From positions 761,001-825,000 of the forward strand of contig JALPQD010000388.1 of NCBI GenBank assembly GCA_023101885.1: DNA of 64,000 bases, in the 5' to 3' direction. The translations under genes were made by a program, and so were the position numbers. Below the pieces are notes generated by a model that made no database searches, was not told where the DNA came from, and saw nothing but the letters and a program-made list of their open reading frames with translations. Numbering within the stretch: the stretch's first letter is position 1; the number at the start of each line of letters is the position of its first letter. The DNA comes from Typhlomys cinereus. Taxonomy: Eukaryota; Chordata; Mammalia; Rodentia; Platacanthomyidae. This document shows, one piece after another, positions 23,545-36,009 of this stretch.

Positions 23545-23745
23545 GTCGAGGCGTGTGTGTGAATGCATGTATGCATGCATATGTCAGTATATATGCATGA
23601 GTGTGTGTATATATATATGCATGTGTGTGTCAGTAAACATGCATGTGAGTATATATGCATATATACATGCATATATGCATGTATGTTCATGCTTGTGTCT
23701 GCCTGTATCTATGAATGTGTGTTTTGTGTATGTGTGTGGGAATGT
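23545..23745. repeat. TG/TGCATA-rich alternating purine-pyrimidine tract
   Basis: About 200 bp of GTGTGT, ATGCATGC, TATATATGC and similar alternating dinucleotides. ATGCAT palindromes recur many times. This composition is typical of Z-DNA-prone and cruciform-prone sequence. Cysteine/methionine-rich ORFs across it are artefacts. Confidence 0.85.
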
Positions 23746-23984
23746 GCACAACACACTTGTATGTCTTGTGTACTTTTAAACAGCTAATTCCAACTGTGTG
23801 CCTCTTGTGTGTCCACGTTGTGTTTCTCATTGACAAAAGTCTGCACAGACAAGCAATCAACAACAACAAAAAATTAAATGTCCTTCAGTTTTTCTCTAAT
23901 GTATCAATCATATGAGAATAAATTTACATTTTTAAGAAAATATTTTGTGGCGGCATAGAATATAAGGCAGATGATAGTTTTAAA

Positions 23985-24151
23985 GTAATCTGGGACCAGA
24001 GAACTGGCTCAGTGTTTAAAGGTACATGGACTACAACCTGGAAAACAGAGTTTGACTGTCCAGAGCCCACATAATCACATGGTGGAAGCAGATAACTGAC
24101 TTTCAAAAGTTGTCCTCTGTCCTCTATTATTCTATATGCATTCTCTCTCTT

Positions 24152-24216
<65 letters not shown>
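23985..24216 (+). mobile_element. RSINE1/B2-like SINE with CT tail
   Basis: A tRNA-like head (GAACTGGCTCAGTGTTTAAAGG), then CATGGTGGAAGCAGATAACTGAC and AAAAGTTGTCCTCTGTCCTC, which resembles the RSINE1 block (CATGGTGGAAGG...CAACTCC...AGTTGTCCTCTGACC). It ends in a CT microsatellite at 24144-24216. Confidence 0.6.
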
Positions 24217-24218
<2 letters not shown>

Positions 24219-24254
24219 TAAATTAACAAGTAAATAATTTGGATAACTAAATAA

Positions 24255-24355
24255 AAGTTTTCTGGGCCACGTATATTGACATACCTGTAGTCCTAACATG
24301 AGGCAGAAGGATTTTGCCAGTTGCCCTGGAAACCCTGTCAAAAGCAAGATAAAGC
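24255..24355 (+). mobile_element. B1-like SINE
   Basis: TACCTGTAGTCCTAACATGAGGCAGAAGG, then CCAGTTGCCCTGGAAACCCTGTC and AAGC/AAAG-rich tail match a diverged B1 (CCTTTAATCCCAGCACTCGGGAGGC...CCAGCCTGG...GAAACCCTGTCTC). Confidence 0.55.
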
Positions 24356-24639
24356 AAAAATGAAGATAAAGTAGTTGAGCTGTAATGGTAGTAAAGGTAC
24401 TGTTTAACAGGAGAGTGAAAAGAGACCAAAGCAGTACACTTCTCCTGTACCCCACCATGGCACCTCTTGGTATGGCCTACAAGCCCCTCCCACTTCCTCA
24501 GACTCAGGAGTTTCCAGTTTCCCCAGCTATTATTTCTCATAATAGAAAAGATGACACTGGTCTTCAGAAAGTGAATTCCTTACAGAAAGTCAGAATTCCT
24601 TGCTAAAAAAGACGACTATGTGAGAGACATATCAAGACT

Positions 24640-25600
24640 TGAAATATTTATCTTTTATTACAAACATTTGTATTAAGATTTTTTCATAAACCAACAAAAC
24701 AAGTTACCAACCATGTCCGCCCTCCTCTAACATCGCCTCCTTTTCCACCCTCCCCTCATGAATCAAGTCATGTTTCTCTTGTCCTGCCCTCATGTCTCGT
24801 GCATGTGTGGGCCACAGAGCTCCTTCCAGGTGCCTGTATTAGTCAGGGACCAGTCCTCTGTGGTAGTGGACGTGGCCCTTAGGTAGGGATGCTTCTTTTG
24901 CAATACCTTGACCCTAGGATTCCCTGAGATAGTTGCTGGTCTATGGGGACTATTGATATGTAAACTGGTCGAGATTGATCCCATTGCACTTTACAGTGTC
25001 CTCTTCCACATGGTTCCCTGAACCTTGGAATAAAAAGAGATTTCAATGGATTGATTAGGGTTCAGCATTCTAGGGTCCCAAAACCTCTGCACTTGGCCAG
25101 TTGTGGTTTTCTGTCTCATTATCTTCCATTGCAATAGGGTACATCTTACTAAGTACCTAGAGCTTTTCTTATCTAAAGGCATAATAAGAGGGTTTTAGAT
25201 GGTGGCTTACTATCAAGTATTTATGATTAATACAATCTGGTGTATTCCCCCCACCCGCCCCATTGCACTATTATTTGGACAGACTTACAGTAACAAGTAT
25301 GTGCTCCCTGACAATAAGGGGGTGGGAAGGTTAGAACACATTTAAAAGGGAATTGGTTACTCCAGGCCTCCCCCACCCTTACAATGTCCTCTCCCCATTC
25401 TTCTCTCCCCTGTGAACCTTTTCTTCCATAGTTATTTTGTTTATCTGTTTGCCTGTGTTCTTTTTTTCCACTCTTTTGGGACATTCCTCCACACCCCTGG
25501 CTTATGTTCCTTTGTAGACTGTGGTGAAATATTTTAGTATAGCAATGAACAATGCTGAAATATTTCAACATATGAGCATGCAGATGTCTTCATAATATCT
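24640..25600. other. Intergenic sequence with possible L1-like or LTR debris
   Basis: No gene is supported. The stretch after 24650 is pyrimidine-rich on the + strand (ACCATGTCCGCCCTCCTC, CCACCCTCCCCTCATG) and from 25240 again (CCCCCCACCCGCCCCATTG), reminiscent of the antisense side of an L1 3' UTR, but no homologous block could be named. Confidence 0.35.
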
Positions 25601-25830
25601 TCTTTAATACATGACAAAAAAAGCACATAAAGAGATGAAAGAATGGTATCCAAGAATCCAAGTAGTTAAAACATCGTAACATAACCCTGTAGAACACAGA
25701 AGACTTCAATTAGAAATCTTTTTTTTTAAGAGTATTTGCTGGTACAGGACAATTCGCAAGTGATATTAAGAGCAGAATTAAAGCATTAAGTAATAGTTTA
25801 CATGGAAAAAACAGAGATAGGATGTAAGGC

Positions 25831-26125
25831 TAAGGAGATGGTTTAAGCAAAAGAACTGGAATTCAGATCCCAGAATCCCATGTAAAAATGTTAGACAGGC
25901 ATGTGAGGACACCTGAATCTCCAGTCTCAGAAGGCAGAGATGGCCATTCCCAGAGCACGCTGACTAGCCAGAATATAAACAATGGCACACTCTGTTTAGA
26001 GACCCAGTTTCAAAATGATAACATGGAAGAATGATTATGGATCATTCCTGATTATTGCCCTAAGTCCTCCATATGTGTGCCCAGACACATGCATAGACAC
26101 ATGCATCCACCAAATACACACATAC
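25831..26125 (+). mobile_element. B4-like composite SINE
   Basis: Head GGCTAAGGAGATGGTTTAAGC with box-B-like GAATTCAGATCCC, a B1-like middle (CTGAATCTCCAGTCTCAGAAGG), and a diverged CA-rich tail (ACACATGCATAGACACATGC) ending near 26125. Confidence 0.6.
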
Positions 26126-26145
26126 ACATATTTCTAAAAATGTAC

Positions 26146-26250
26146 ACGTGGGGAACAGCTCAGTAGTGAAGCAGTTACTTGCCTGGGATGTGCAATATCC
26201 TGCATTCAATATCCCCTGCACTGCCTGAAAAGCTGTATGTGTACACAAAC
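26146..26250 (+). mobile_element. ID-like SINE fragment
   Basis: GTGGGGAACAGCTCAGTAGTGAAG, then CTTGCCTGGGATGTGC and ATTCAATATCCCC, is a diverged ID element (TTAGCTCAGTGGTAGAGC, CTTGCCTAGCAAGCG, GGTTCGGTCCCC). Confidence 0.6.
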
Positions 26251-26254
26251 GTGC

Positions 26255-29095
26255 GCAAGTGCTAAATGAAATGCTAAAAGTTAGCACTACTGTTTATTTC
26301 TAACTTCTAAACTCATGGATGTTTCATTTCTTTCATATAGTTGCAAAGTTTAGTAAGTTTTTCTAAAAGGAACATATTCTTATATTATCAGAGAGATGCC
26401 TTAAATAAATTATATGGGAAATCATGCATCTCCTTAATTTTATAATTATAAATAGAATATTAAATTTATAGTCTATATATGCCTCTTTAAAAGTTTTAAA
26501 GAACAACTTCTATTATATGTCATCTTCATAGATTTAAATTCAGACTAAAATGAAAATATTATGCCATTGTATTATACATTAATACATTAATTATACATTA
26601 ATGAACTTTATTAATATCCTTCGTTCATTTTTAATTAAATGTTTAGCTTAGCATACCAAGTAATAAGCTCAATTTTAGCATTTTTACATATGAGTATCTT
26701 TATACTTTTTCCTTAAATGTTCCCTCCTCCATTATGATTCATAAGCTTTCAGGTATTTAAAAATTCAAAAACTATGTTTCTTACTTAAATGCACATATAC
26801 TCATGTCACATGTGATTAACACAACTTTATAGCATGACGCTATGGTAAACAGTGTAAATAAAATTTTGTAGCAAAATAGCATAAATTTTTATACATTATT
26901 TAGGCTTATTCACATACATGTATAAGTAAACTCTCAGATGTAAACAATAAAGAATTAAGAGTAATTAGGCTAGATGTGCTTTGAGTAGATGTGGACCTAT
27001 TGTTAGCCTGTATTTATTTGATTTCATTTGAGCACTTTCTGAAGATTGTATTTTTTTAAATCACCAAGATCAGTACATATGTGTCATAGTGAGGAAGGCA
27101 TAGGCAAAAAAGTTTTTCTTAGGAAAGATATGGAAGATATCAAAGATGTTATACATTTTAGCTTGTGGCTAAACTAAAAATCTTAACTAAAATCTCTCTG
27201 TTTCCCTTTTACCAACTCAGTCACAAAAGATGACAACCTTACTTGGTAATAACACCAATGTATGATATTTCACATGCTTATATACATACAGGCATAGGTA
27301 AGCAACTGGCCTTTCCTAGCCAAATGAATGACAAGTGTGAGAGCACAGAGGTGTAAATAAACTCATTTCTCAGTAGGTAGTCAAGGTGCAAACATGAACT
27401 TGTGCAATTACTAGGTCCGAAGTCTTAGACACTGCCAAGATTTTAACTCCCAACACAAGAATTATGACTGACTTCAAATTCAAAGAAATGGAGCATAAAG
27501 ACAGAGTGAAGAAATCATGAGTGGAGATTACAATAATGACAATAGAAGTAGGTATTTGTTGAGTCATATGCCATTGTATGACCTTATCTTAATCTGCACA
27601 TAGTTTCTAAGTAAGCATGATTTTTCTTTCACATTCAGAATGAGTGGAGCTCAAAGGACCAAAAATACTCATTTGTGTTCACAGTCAACATGCTTAGAAA
27701 CCACACTGGATGTGTTGCTGTCACGGCTCTGCTGAGCGCTAGGTTAGGAAAGAGAGCCACTTTGTGCCATGTGCACTGTTTTCCAGCCTGGACACTTTGC
27801 TGCAAGTCAAATGATTCAAAAGCAAGGCAGACACAGTTGTCTGCAGCAATATGCCTGGCCAAGTTTCTGTCTGGAAGAATGCCCAGGAAAGATTCTTCAG
27901 TTCTTCCTTCTTCTTCAGAACTCCACTTTTTTTTTTGAAATTAATAGATAGCCACAGAGATTTAGGGAATCAAGTCCTCTGGGCATTCAGAGGGGAGAGA
28001 AGGTAGTCATTCTCTCTCTCCCCCCCCCCCTCTTTTTCTCTCTTTCCTAAATTAGAATTTTTCCCATAGAAATATCTAGCAATACTCCTAGGAAATCAAG
28101 AAGCAAGGAAAATATTTTTCTGGCTAATCTTTAATAATTCAGAAAGTTATTTGTTCTGTCCAGTTAGTGTATCACTCCTAATTTCAACATGCATTTAAAA
28201 CTACACTATATCTATTACCTCTTGCCAGATTTTAGCCTCTTGAAGTTATGTAAACATCCTCCAATTTGTGAAGCAGGAGCACGTGAAGGGTTTGATAAAA
28301 ATCATGGACCAATGAATCTCAGGGAAGAAGAGTTACAGAGATGAAGTGTATACAGTATTTTCTATGTTATAAGAAAAATGGATATAACTAAAATATGCAC
28401 ATTTTTTCAGGTCGGCATGTTTCTTCAACAATGTAGAACATAAGTGTGGAAAGTAATTGCATATCAGTGGTCACATAACAATTAAAACAATTAGGTCAGA
28501 ACTTCAAACAAGTAGAATTACAACTGACTCTGCTGACTTTTCTTTCCTCTTCACTGCCTCTTAGCCCTCTTGTACATAAGCCACAAATAAGGGATGGTTC
28601 TAAATGTGATGCTTGGAAAGAGTTTGCACAAGGAAAACATTTATCATTCTTCTGAAAACATACACCAAATCCTGTCTCAGCCCTGGCTGTCAAGTTACAC
28701 AAATACAGACTTATCTCTGTTGACCTTCCTTGACTTAACACACAGGGGTGGTGGGCCATTTAAACTCTCCCAAAGGAAAGAATTGATATTTGCTACTAAC
28801 TTCAGGAGAGAAGTGGATATAAAGGAAGTACTTTCCAAATACCAACACTAAATAATTTGACTTCCAGCAGCACAGATGGCTTATATAAAACACACAGAGA
28901 GAGAGACATGGCTTAACCTATCAGAGACTGGGGCCACGCATGGATTTTTTCATGCTCATGTAAGAGGCTTCTTGTCCCCTAACCTTGTTGCAAGGCAAGA
29001 TTTTTCTACATCCTTTTTGTCAATGGGGTAGAAAATTTGTGGTAATAACTCAGCATATAACTATACTGCTTATAAATACTTTACAGTATTTTATT
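26255..29095. other. AT-rich intergenic sequence
   Basis: No gene is supported. The first 800 bp are very AT-rich (for example 26400-26640). A pyrimidine stretch with C10 is at about 28007-28040. Frames of 87 codons or fewer have no recognisable content. Confidence 0.5.

Positions 29096-29140
<45 letters not shown>
29096..29140. repeat. (GA)n microsatellite
   Basis: A GA tract of about 45 bp that forms the tail of the SINE-like segment directly after it on the opposite strand. Confidence 0.95.
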
Positions 29141-29144
<4 letters not shown>

Positions 29145-29310
29145 ATGTATCCCACAACATGAATTTGGAGACTACAGGGTAAATTTGGAAGACCATTGCT
29201 TCCAGTACATTCTACCACTACGACTTCTACCATGTGGGCTACAGGAGTTGAACTCAGGTCATCAGGTTTGTACATGCCCAGAGTCATCTCAACAGCCCCA
29301 TATGAACACT
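29145..29310 (-). mobile_element. B2/B3-like SINE, antisense
   Basis: Ends in CAGGAGTTGAACTCAGGTCATCAGG and CATCTCAACAGCCCC, the reverse complement of a head such as GGGGCTG...GATG and a box-B-like GAGTTCAA. The adjacent GA tract (CT on the minus strand) is its tail. Confidence 0.55.
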
Positions 29311-29489
29311 TTCAAGGAACCATATCCTTATTTATTTGGCTTTGTTTTGTTTTCTGTTTGTTTTTAATGGTGTGAACCCACAAGCTTTGCAAATACAAAA
29401 GGACCTGGTTTCAGATCTCTGCCTGAAATGGTAAAGGATTCTGAAGCAAATTGTAAGAGATTGGTGAGTGGGGATGGGCTGAAATGCTT

Positions 29490-29757
29490 GTTGAAGTCAT
29501 TCTTTCTGCTGCTGTAAGACAACACTCAAACTCAAACTCAAGTTGCAAGAAGAGATATAGTCCATTATGGCAGAGTCTTTCACCAGAAAGCATGATGGGG
29601 TCAGAATCAGGAGGCCCTGCTCTTTCTAATGTTCCTTCTTTCATCAAGGCTCTACCTCCTCAGGTAGCCATGATCTTCCTAAACATTAACAATTGCTCAG
29701 ATGCAAATACACCAGCCTATGGGGGGGGAGGCAGGCAACTGACATTCATACTATGAC
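29490..29757 (-). mobile_element. MaLR-like LTR fragment
   Basis: CTGCTGCTGTAAGACAACACTC, GAGATATAGTCCATTATGGC, AAGGCTCTACCTCCTCAGG and AACATTAACAATTGCTCAG share the order of blocks with the longer element at 30815-31205 (CTGCTACTGTGAGACAATA, TATAACCCATTATAATG, AAACATTAACATCAAC). Both are antisense rodent MaLR-type LTRs. Confidence 0.5.
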
Positions 29758-29759
29758 AA

Positions 29760-30810
29760 TGATGTTTCCTGTATTTACACATTTATCTAAAGAGGGGCAA
29801 ACATTCAGTTTGTCCTAGACTAAATTCCAAAAGCAGAATATTGAGATTTAAATCCATGATTGTATCCCAGTTCAGGCTGGTAGTTAAAAATCTAGATGAT
29901 TAAAGTGGGTATCCACGATAATCAGTAAGGTAAGGTAAGTAAGACTTGATTGTAGAATTTAGAGGAGAGACACAGATAGGATCGTTTCTACAGGACAGAG
30001 GATTTCAGAAACAAATCAAGACACTGGAATATAAACCATGTATGTCAGGACATATTGGAAATATGCAGTCTAAACAAAGAAAACAAATATTCTCAATAAA
30101 CCATGTAACAGAGACAATAGAAGATCTGGGATCCAGCAAATACTTGAGTGTGGATAGCTGAGCTAAGGTACACCAATGCTATACCTAAAAACACTTAAAT
30201 CCACCCCTTCCCCAGATTGAATAAACAGAGCTTTAATATAGTCTTCATTCTTGGCTCAATTATGGTTCAGGAGCACTGTGGACCCCATTTCCTAGAAACT
30301 GGGGACTGGTTTTCTACTTTCTTGAGAACGTCTTTGACAGTCCCTCAGAAAATGACACAAGGAAGAAGTCATGAAAAGAAGAGTTCATCAGTAATTATCA
30401 GGTTCAAATCTGCTTTGTCTATACTTCCTTTCTTGCATGTTCTTCATCTCTTTCTCTTTCCTTTGCTATCAATGTGACATAGCTTGAGGAGACGAGATAC
30501 CAGGTGACCACAATGAGTAACTGGGTAGACCCTTATTCGTACCTTTTTTTTTTTAAGTTTTCTTGATGTAAATACTTTATCCATGGTCAATTTTAAGTGA
30601 ATGGTGGTATAATAATAGTCTCACAAGTACTTGAACGAAACTCTAATATAACATATATTAAAGTGGAAGACAATCATATCTTTTCACATTTAGAATATGT
30701 AAAATAAGATTTCATAGTTAAAACCTTAAATAATATAATAAAACTGAGTGATGTTTGCCAGGGTCTACTCCTGCCAGAATAGTAACCCATGTCACTGTCA
30801 ATGCTATCTT
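29760..30810. other. Intergenic sequence, unassigned
   Basis: AT-rich, no gene supported, and no repeat that I can name. Open frames of 71 and 86 codons (29946-30161 and 30217-30477) show no domain or motif. Confidence 0.45.
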
Positions 30811-30814
30811 GTGT

Positions 30815-31205
30815 GCTGTTGCAATTACTTTTTTCTGCTACTGTGAGACAATAATCTGAGAGGCAACCAGCTTAAGTGAGAAAGGGAGATGTATTTGGCT
30901 TACAGTTGCGGAGAGGATATAACCCATTATAATGAGAATCTCATAGTGGAAGGCATAACATGGTGACAGAAACTGGAGGCGGTTCAGATCCTACCCATAC
31001 TCATGGAGGAAACTGCAAGAGAAGCAGCCCCAAGAACTACATACACCCCAAGAACTTCCCCCTACCCCGGTGATGTCATTTCCTCTGGCAAAGCTGCATC
31101 TCCTAAATTTGCTACCATCTTTTCAAACATTAACATCAACTAAGGATTCAAATGCATGATCTATGGGTGATCTGTGGGGAGCAACTCACATCCAAACCAT
31201 GATGT
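30815..31205 (-). mobile_element. MaLR-like LTR, near full length
   Basis: Starts CTACTGTGAGACAATAATC after a TT-rich edge, contains GAGAAAGGGAGATGTATTTGGC and GGGGAGCAACTCACATCCAAACC near the other end. This is the best preserved copy of the antisense MaLR-like layout in the window; the sense end would therefore be at about 31205. Confidence 0.55.
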
Positions 31206-32385
31206 GTGAAGAGCCGTGACCTCCCACAAAAAAATCCCTATAAAGAAAATTCAAACATAAAAAGAACTGGCTTCTAACCTACTAGAAGGTTAGAATTGCC
31301 CACAGAGCCATCTCTTACTGGCCCTACCCCATTCTTTTGAGTTGTTTGTATATAAGCACATTGTTTTTGTGCCAGAAGATAATGGACTTCCTGGAGAACT
31401 TTAAAGAAAGTTAGTGCCAACATTATTCATGATGCATGTTCTTCCAATCCTAAAATTACCAGACTTGAAAGTGGTCTGATTGTAAAGCCAATTGATCAAG
31501 GCCAAACTATTAATAAAATTCATGACTCCAGCTTGTATAGTAACTGATCTCTGATGAAATACATTTGGGGATCACTGGTATTTTACACTTGAGCTTAGAA
31601 TTTCCATTTTGTAAAAATGAAACTTTATTGTAATTATTAACCCTCGGAAATTTTAATTATCCTTTGAGCATTTACAGGTTCATAATGGAGAGTTGCCAGC
31701 AAAATCCCATTGCTAATTAAATCCACCGAAATTATTTCCTTTACATAAAGACATAGAAGTGCTTCTTGTTTGTCGAATCCCTTTCAGCCAATAACCACTT
31801 AACTAATCTCAAACTGAATATCTTATTTAAGATTCTGAATTATCTCTCCCTTCAGGGAGTTGCTGTTGCATATCATAACAGCAAAGAAATATTCTTACTC
31901 TCTTGACTGGAGGAATGAAAGGAAAAAAAATACAAGTTTCTTTATATCACTGAGTAGATGGAAATCTGGGAGAAAGAGCACACTGGCATTTTTAAGGAAT
32001 GGTGCTTTAGTGATTGTTAGAGATGGCTTTTACCTTTCCATACACATCTAGTCTGAGGGTCACCAAAAAGAAAAGGAACCTACAATTTTTTTCCTGTATG
32101 AGTTCATTTTACTCTTATTGCTAAGAATAGAATTTAAAATTATGGCCTAAGTAATCACGCCTTTGAATCCTCAAAGTGTGACCCAGAAATCCTACAACAG
32201 TGGGAATCAACGCCTGTTAGACATACCTGATATCATTCTTACTTCTTGCATTTTTATCATTTAGGCCTATTCCAAATGAAATAATTTATGCATAAGTAAA
32301 GTATATTGTTTGTTTAATTCACACCATGGAATGCTTTGCCATTTCAGTTGGATTAAAACCCAGCTGCATCACTCCCAGCAAATCT
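31206..32385. other. Intergenic sequence, unassigned
   Basis: AT-rich with no supported gene or nameable repeat. Confidence 0.45.
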
Positions 32386-32389
32386 TTGG

Positions 32390-32690
32390 GGCAGGTTCTA
32401 GGCAAGAGAAAGGGAAGCTTCTCTGCTGGAAGGTTTGCTTACTGGTGGTCGCTTATGCCACAGTGCGTATCTGGACACATGACCTGGAAGAGGGGCCCAG
32501 TGGACCACACATGCACAGGGACATGGAAGCTGGAAGGAGAAGGTTAGACTAGAGGATTGGAGTTGGGGGGATGAGAGAGGAGGGAGGTGGGAGAAGAGGG
32601 GATTGGGGCGTGAAGACACATAAATTCTTTCTGTTTGTTGTATGCAAGTTTCAAAGTACACAGAAATAGAATAAAAATACAAAAGCAATT
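32390..32690 (+). mobile_element. L1 3' UTR end fragment
   Basis: A G-rich polypurine segment (GGAGTTGGGGGGATGAGAGA, GGAGGGAGGTGGGAGAAGAG) is followed by TTCTTTCTGTTTGTTGTATG and an AATAAAAAT A-rich end near 32690. This order, polypurine then A-rich end, matches rodent L1 3' UTRs such as that at 58.9 kb. Confidence 0.45.
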
Positions 32691-33154
32691 CAACCGCGTT
32701 TAGAACACTTTAACCTGACTCCCTAACATGCCATGACCGAAATTCCTGAGTCTCCAACTGCAGCTCCTACTGTGATCATCACACTGAGCAACTTCCTGCC
32801 TCTCAGAGAAGCAAATGTCCAGTTGTGGGGGCTGGTGGGGAGACCTTCTGTCACTGCTGCTGCTTCTTTGGATGTTCCATCTCCACAAGGCTGGCTCCTT
32901 CCCTTACCTGCACAGCATCTCCTGGACTGTGGCACTGCATGGCTTCTAGCACTTCTTAGCCCTCTTGTGAACAGATGATTTGTTATAAAACCCAAGTTTC
33001 ATATATAACCTCTGTCTTTGAAATCTTCATCTGGCTACTTTGAGAATATTTTTGGATTGTAATTTGCACTGGGATCACTGAAGCTGATTTGGTCCTCCAA
33101 ATTGTGGAATTGATAATCCTAAGAGCTGAGGACCTGAGCAGAAGGAAAGCAAGG

Positions 33155-33159
<5 letters not shown>

Positions 33160-33233
<74 letters not shown>

Positions 33234-33303
33234 TCTCCTTCTCTCTGCCTCTATCTCTCCACTCTCTCATACTCTCTCTCACGCTCTCTCTGTCCCTTCT
33301 CTC
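33160..33303. repeat. (CT)n microsatellite, imperfect at the 3' side
   Basis: Pure CT from about 33160 to 33228, followed by a degenerating run of CTCTCT, CTCTATCTCTCC and CACGCTCTC variants to about 33303. Confidence 0.9.
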
Positions 33304-33744
33304 TCAACTAATTAAATAAAATCATAACAAATAACAAAACTTTTATAATGAGAGAATTAATTCTCCAGCAGATTTTGTCCAGACAGGAACCACATCAGTG
33401 ACTCCCAGGTCTGCAGCTGCTGGCCCACAGCACAGGTTTTTGGACTTGTTGGCAGCTATGTGAGCCAATCCCCTACAATAAATCTTCTGTGTCGTCCTGT
33501 TATTTCTGCCCCATTAGAAAATCCTGACTCCCACACCAAGCAAGTTAACAAGAGCCAAGCATTTTATTTAACTCATTAATTTGTGAATGTCCAGCAAAAT
33601 GTAAGTTCACATTCTAATAAAAATTATACTTAAAGTTGCTATGAGTCAGGAGTCTGAATACATCTTAATTGGGTCTTCTTTCCTTTTTTTGGTTGAAATC
33701 AAAGTGTTCTCTGGAACTAGGTTGCAAACAGGGAAGAATCAGTC

Positions 33745-33885
33745 CACCTCCAGTGTGTGTGTGTGTGGATGCTCACATCACCACATCTGGCTTTCACACA
33801 GGTGTTAGTGATTAAACTCCAGTTCTCATGCTGCCACAGCAAAGACTTTACCTTTCAAACCATCACTTCAGCTCTGAAAACATTG
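33745..33885 (-). mobile_element. B4/ID-type SINE fragment, antisense
   Basis: GTGTGTGTGGATGCTCACATCACC, then GTGTTAGTGATTAAACTCC and AAAGACTTTACC is the reverse-strand ID-like head (GTGCTGGGGATCGAACTC and GGCAAGCACTTTACC) with a GT-rich flank. Confidence 0.5.
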
Positions 33886-34029
33886 GATACCTACAGTCTG
33901 TCAGCAGGAGGCAGTTCTCAGATTCTGCGAGCCACCTCCAGTTCTTTGTAGGCTTCCTTCAGTCCTCGCCTTGTGGGTTTCAATAATATAGTCAGTTCGC
34001 TGCCTTGGGTACATATACAAGATGTCACA

Positions 34030-34460
34030 ATTGGGCGTGGGTATCAACTTGATAGTAGTGGGTTTGAGCACTGGGCACATTTGTAGAGAATCAGTGATTG
34101 AGTTAGGCCCAGAGCAGACCTGCAAGAGATTATCTGGCTGATGGGGAAGGCCCAGCCCATGGTGGGTGGGATTAGGCCCTGGAATAAAACACAGAGAGCT
34201 GAGTGAGAGATTGGCATCCTTTTGTACACTTGGCCAAACATGCTGGTCTGGCAAGTGAGGATCATCCCTCTCTCAGCCATTATGTAGAGATGGTGTGGCC
34301 AGGTCCCCCAGCCTCGGTGTTGGTACATGATCTCCTATCAAGCTGGACTGAGAACTATAACCAGACTATCATAAGGAAACAATCCCCTTGTTCTCTTAAG
34401 CCATTTGATGGTCATTTATCAACAACCACGCAGGTGAACTGCAACAGAAGACATCTACAG
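34030..34460 (+). mobile_element. Rodent repeat with TATCAACTTGA start
   Basis: GGGTATCAACTTGATAG, GAGAATCAGTGATTGAG, GAAGGCCCAGCCCATGGTGG, AGCTGGACTGAGAACTATAACC and GGAAACAATCCCCTTG follow a layout seen again at 38.79-39.13 kb (GGAGTCAACTTGATGG, GGCAGACCCAACCC, AGCTGGACTAAGAACTGTAAC). I recall such elements as rodent LTR/URR-type repeats; the class is not certain. Confidence 0.5.
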
Positions 34461-34589
34461 CAAGAGCGTTAGCATCAGGGCCTTATGTAACACAAGCTTA
34501 ACAGATCCAATCACACTCATGGGATGGGACTATTTAAAGCACTGTGTACCAAATGTTTGGAGTACTTGCAAAAGTATGTCTGGCATGTG

Positions 34590-34641
34590 AAATTAATAAA
34601 TAATTAAGAATTATAATTAATTAATAAATAATTAATTAATA
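34590..34641. repeat. TAAT/AATTAATTA-rich tract
   Basis: About 50 bp made almost entirely of AATTAATAAATAATTAAG-type units, including AATTAATT palindromes; likely low-complexity and helically unstable. Confidence 0.85.
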
Positions 34642-35614
34642 TTCCTCTGGAGTCAAATAATCTCTAGGGGTTTCCAGTAGATCACAAACCATTTGAAAGG
34701 AAGTTTGATATAGTCTTACTACGCGCTCAACAGTTACAGTCTTAAGGCATTTAATTATGAGTTGAAACCTGCACAAAATTATTCATAGTGGCTTATTTCA
34801 TTTTCATCAAGCGCCAGTTGCAAAACCTGCTGAGGGCTGGAAGGTTGAACTTGTGAGCAAAGCTGTCTTCTGGTACTGGGATTGTGCTTACACTGTGTTC
34901 ATCATTCAAGAAAAACCATTAACTTTATGGAATGAAAAGAGAAACAATATGTGCCTATTTTAAAACAACTCATTTAGCAGTGTAAGAGAATTCTAGGATA
35001 AAGTGCAGAATGTGAAGAGAATTAAACTGATATTCAGATGAATTGCTGTCTGTAATGCTAATGAAAAAATAACTGGGGAGCTCGTAAGAGAAAGAGAAAT
35101 TGTCACTAGACTGTAAAGAGATAGGTCCTTCACATGTTGACATATAACCTTCCTGTCACTTGGTTCTTCTCTACCCAGAGCTTATAAATCATGAATTTCA
35201 GAATCAAAACACCTATGTTAGTCTTACAAAGAAGTATGCCAAGTGACAAACAGAGCTATGATTAAACTCCTGGGTCCCTAACATTTCTCTTTCAATCAGC
35301 ACTTTTCATTTTACTAGAGGAAATGCTTTCTTAGTTATTTACCAGACTTTGTTTTTTTACATCTTTTGAAACTAGATGGTCCATTTTAATCTTTATCCAC
35401 TTTAATCTCAAATTTACTTCTGTTCTATTTTCTTTAAAATATAAATCCTGCCTCTATTTTTAGCTCATTAAAACAAAAAAAGGGAGAAACTATGAAACTG
35501 AATGTATCTGCTGGCTCTGAAAGCAAGTAGCAAGATAGAAAAGAAGCACAAACAAGTTTGAAGACAAAAGACGAGTAGAGATAATTATATTGCAATAGTT
35601 TTTCTTCCCCTCTT

Positions 35615-35905
35615 GATTCTATGACAAAACACTTTACAGAAACAACTTAGGAGGGGACAGGATATTTCAGCCCATCATGGCAAGGAAGCAAGAACAACAT
35701 ATAAGGAAAGAAAAGAAGGAAAGCATATAATGGGTGCAGACTAGGAAATAGAGAGGGAATCCAAAGGAGGACTCATCCCCAGTTCCTATGACTGACAGTT
35801 AGGATCATGTCCCAAAGTTTTGCAACTTTCCAATCAAATTTTACCAGCCAGCAACCAAGAATTCAAACACTTGAGCCTGTCGAGGTCATTTCAGGGTTGA
35901 GCCGT
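35615..35905 (-). mobile_element. MaLR-like LTR fragment
   Basis: Includes TTTACAGAAACAACTTAGG, ATATTTCAGCCCATCATGGC and GTTTTGCAACTTTCC, then AAACACTTGAGCCTGTCG. This matches the antisense order of a rodent MaLR LTR (TATTTCAGCCCATCATGG, GAGCCTNTGGGGG). Confidence 0.5.
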
Positions 35906-36009
35906 AATAACAATGATGGATTTCACGTATGAAAAGGCAATGATGAGATTCTTTTTTGCATATTTATAGGAGCCAATGCATACACATGTGGGTGTAGTGT
36001 AGAAAAGGC

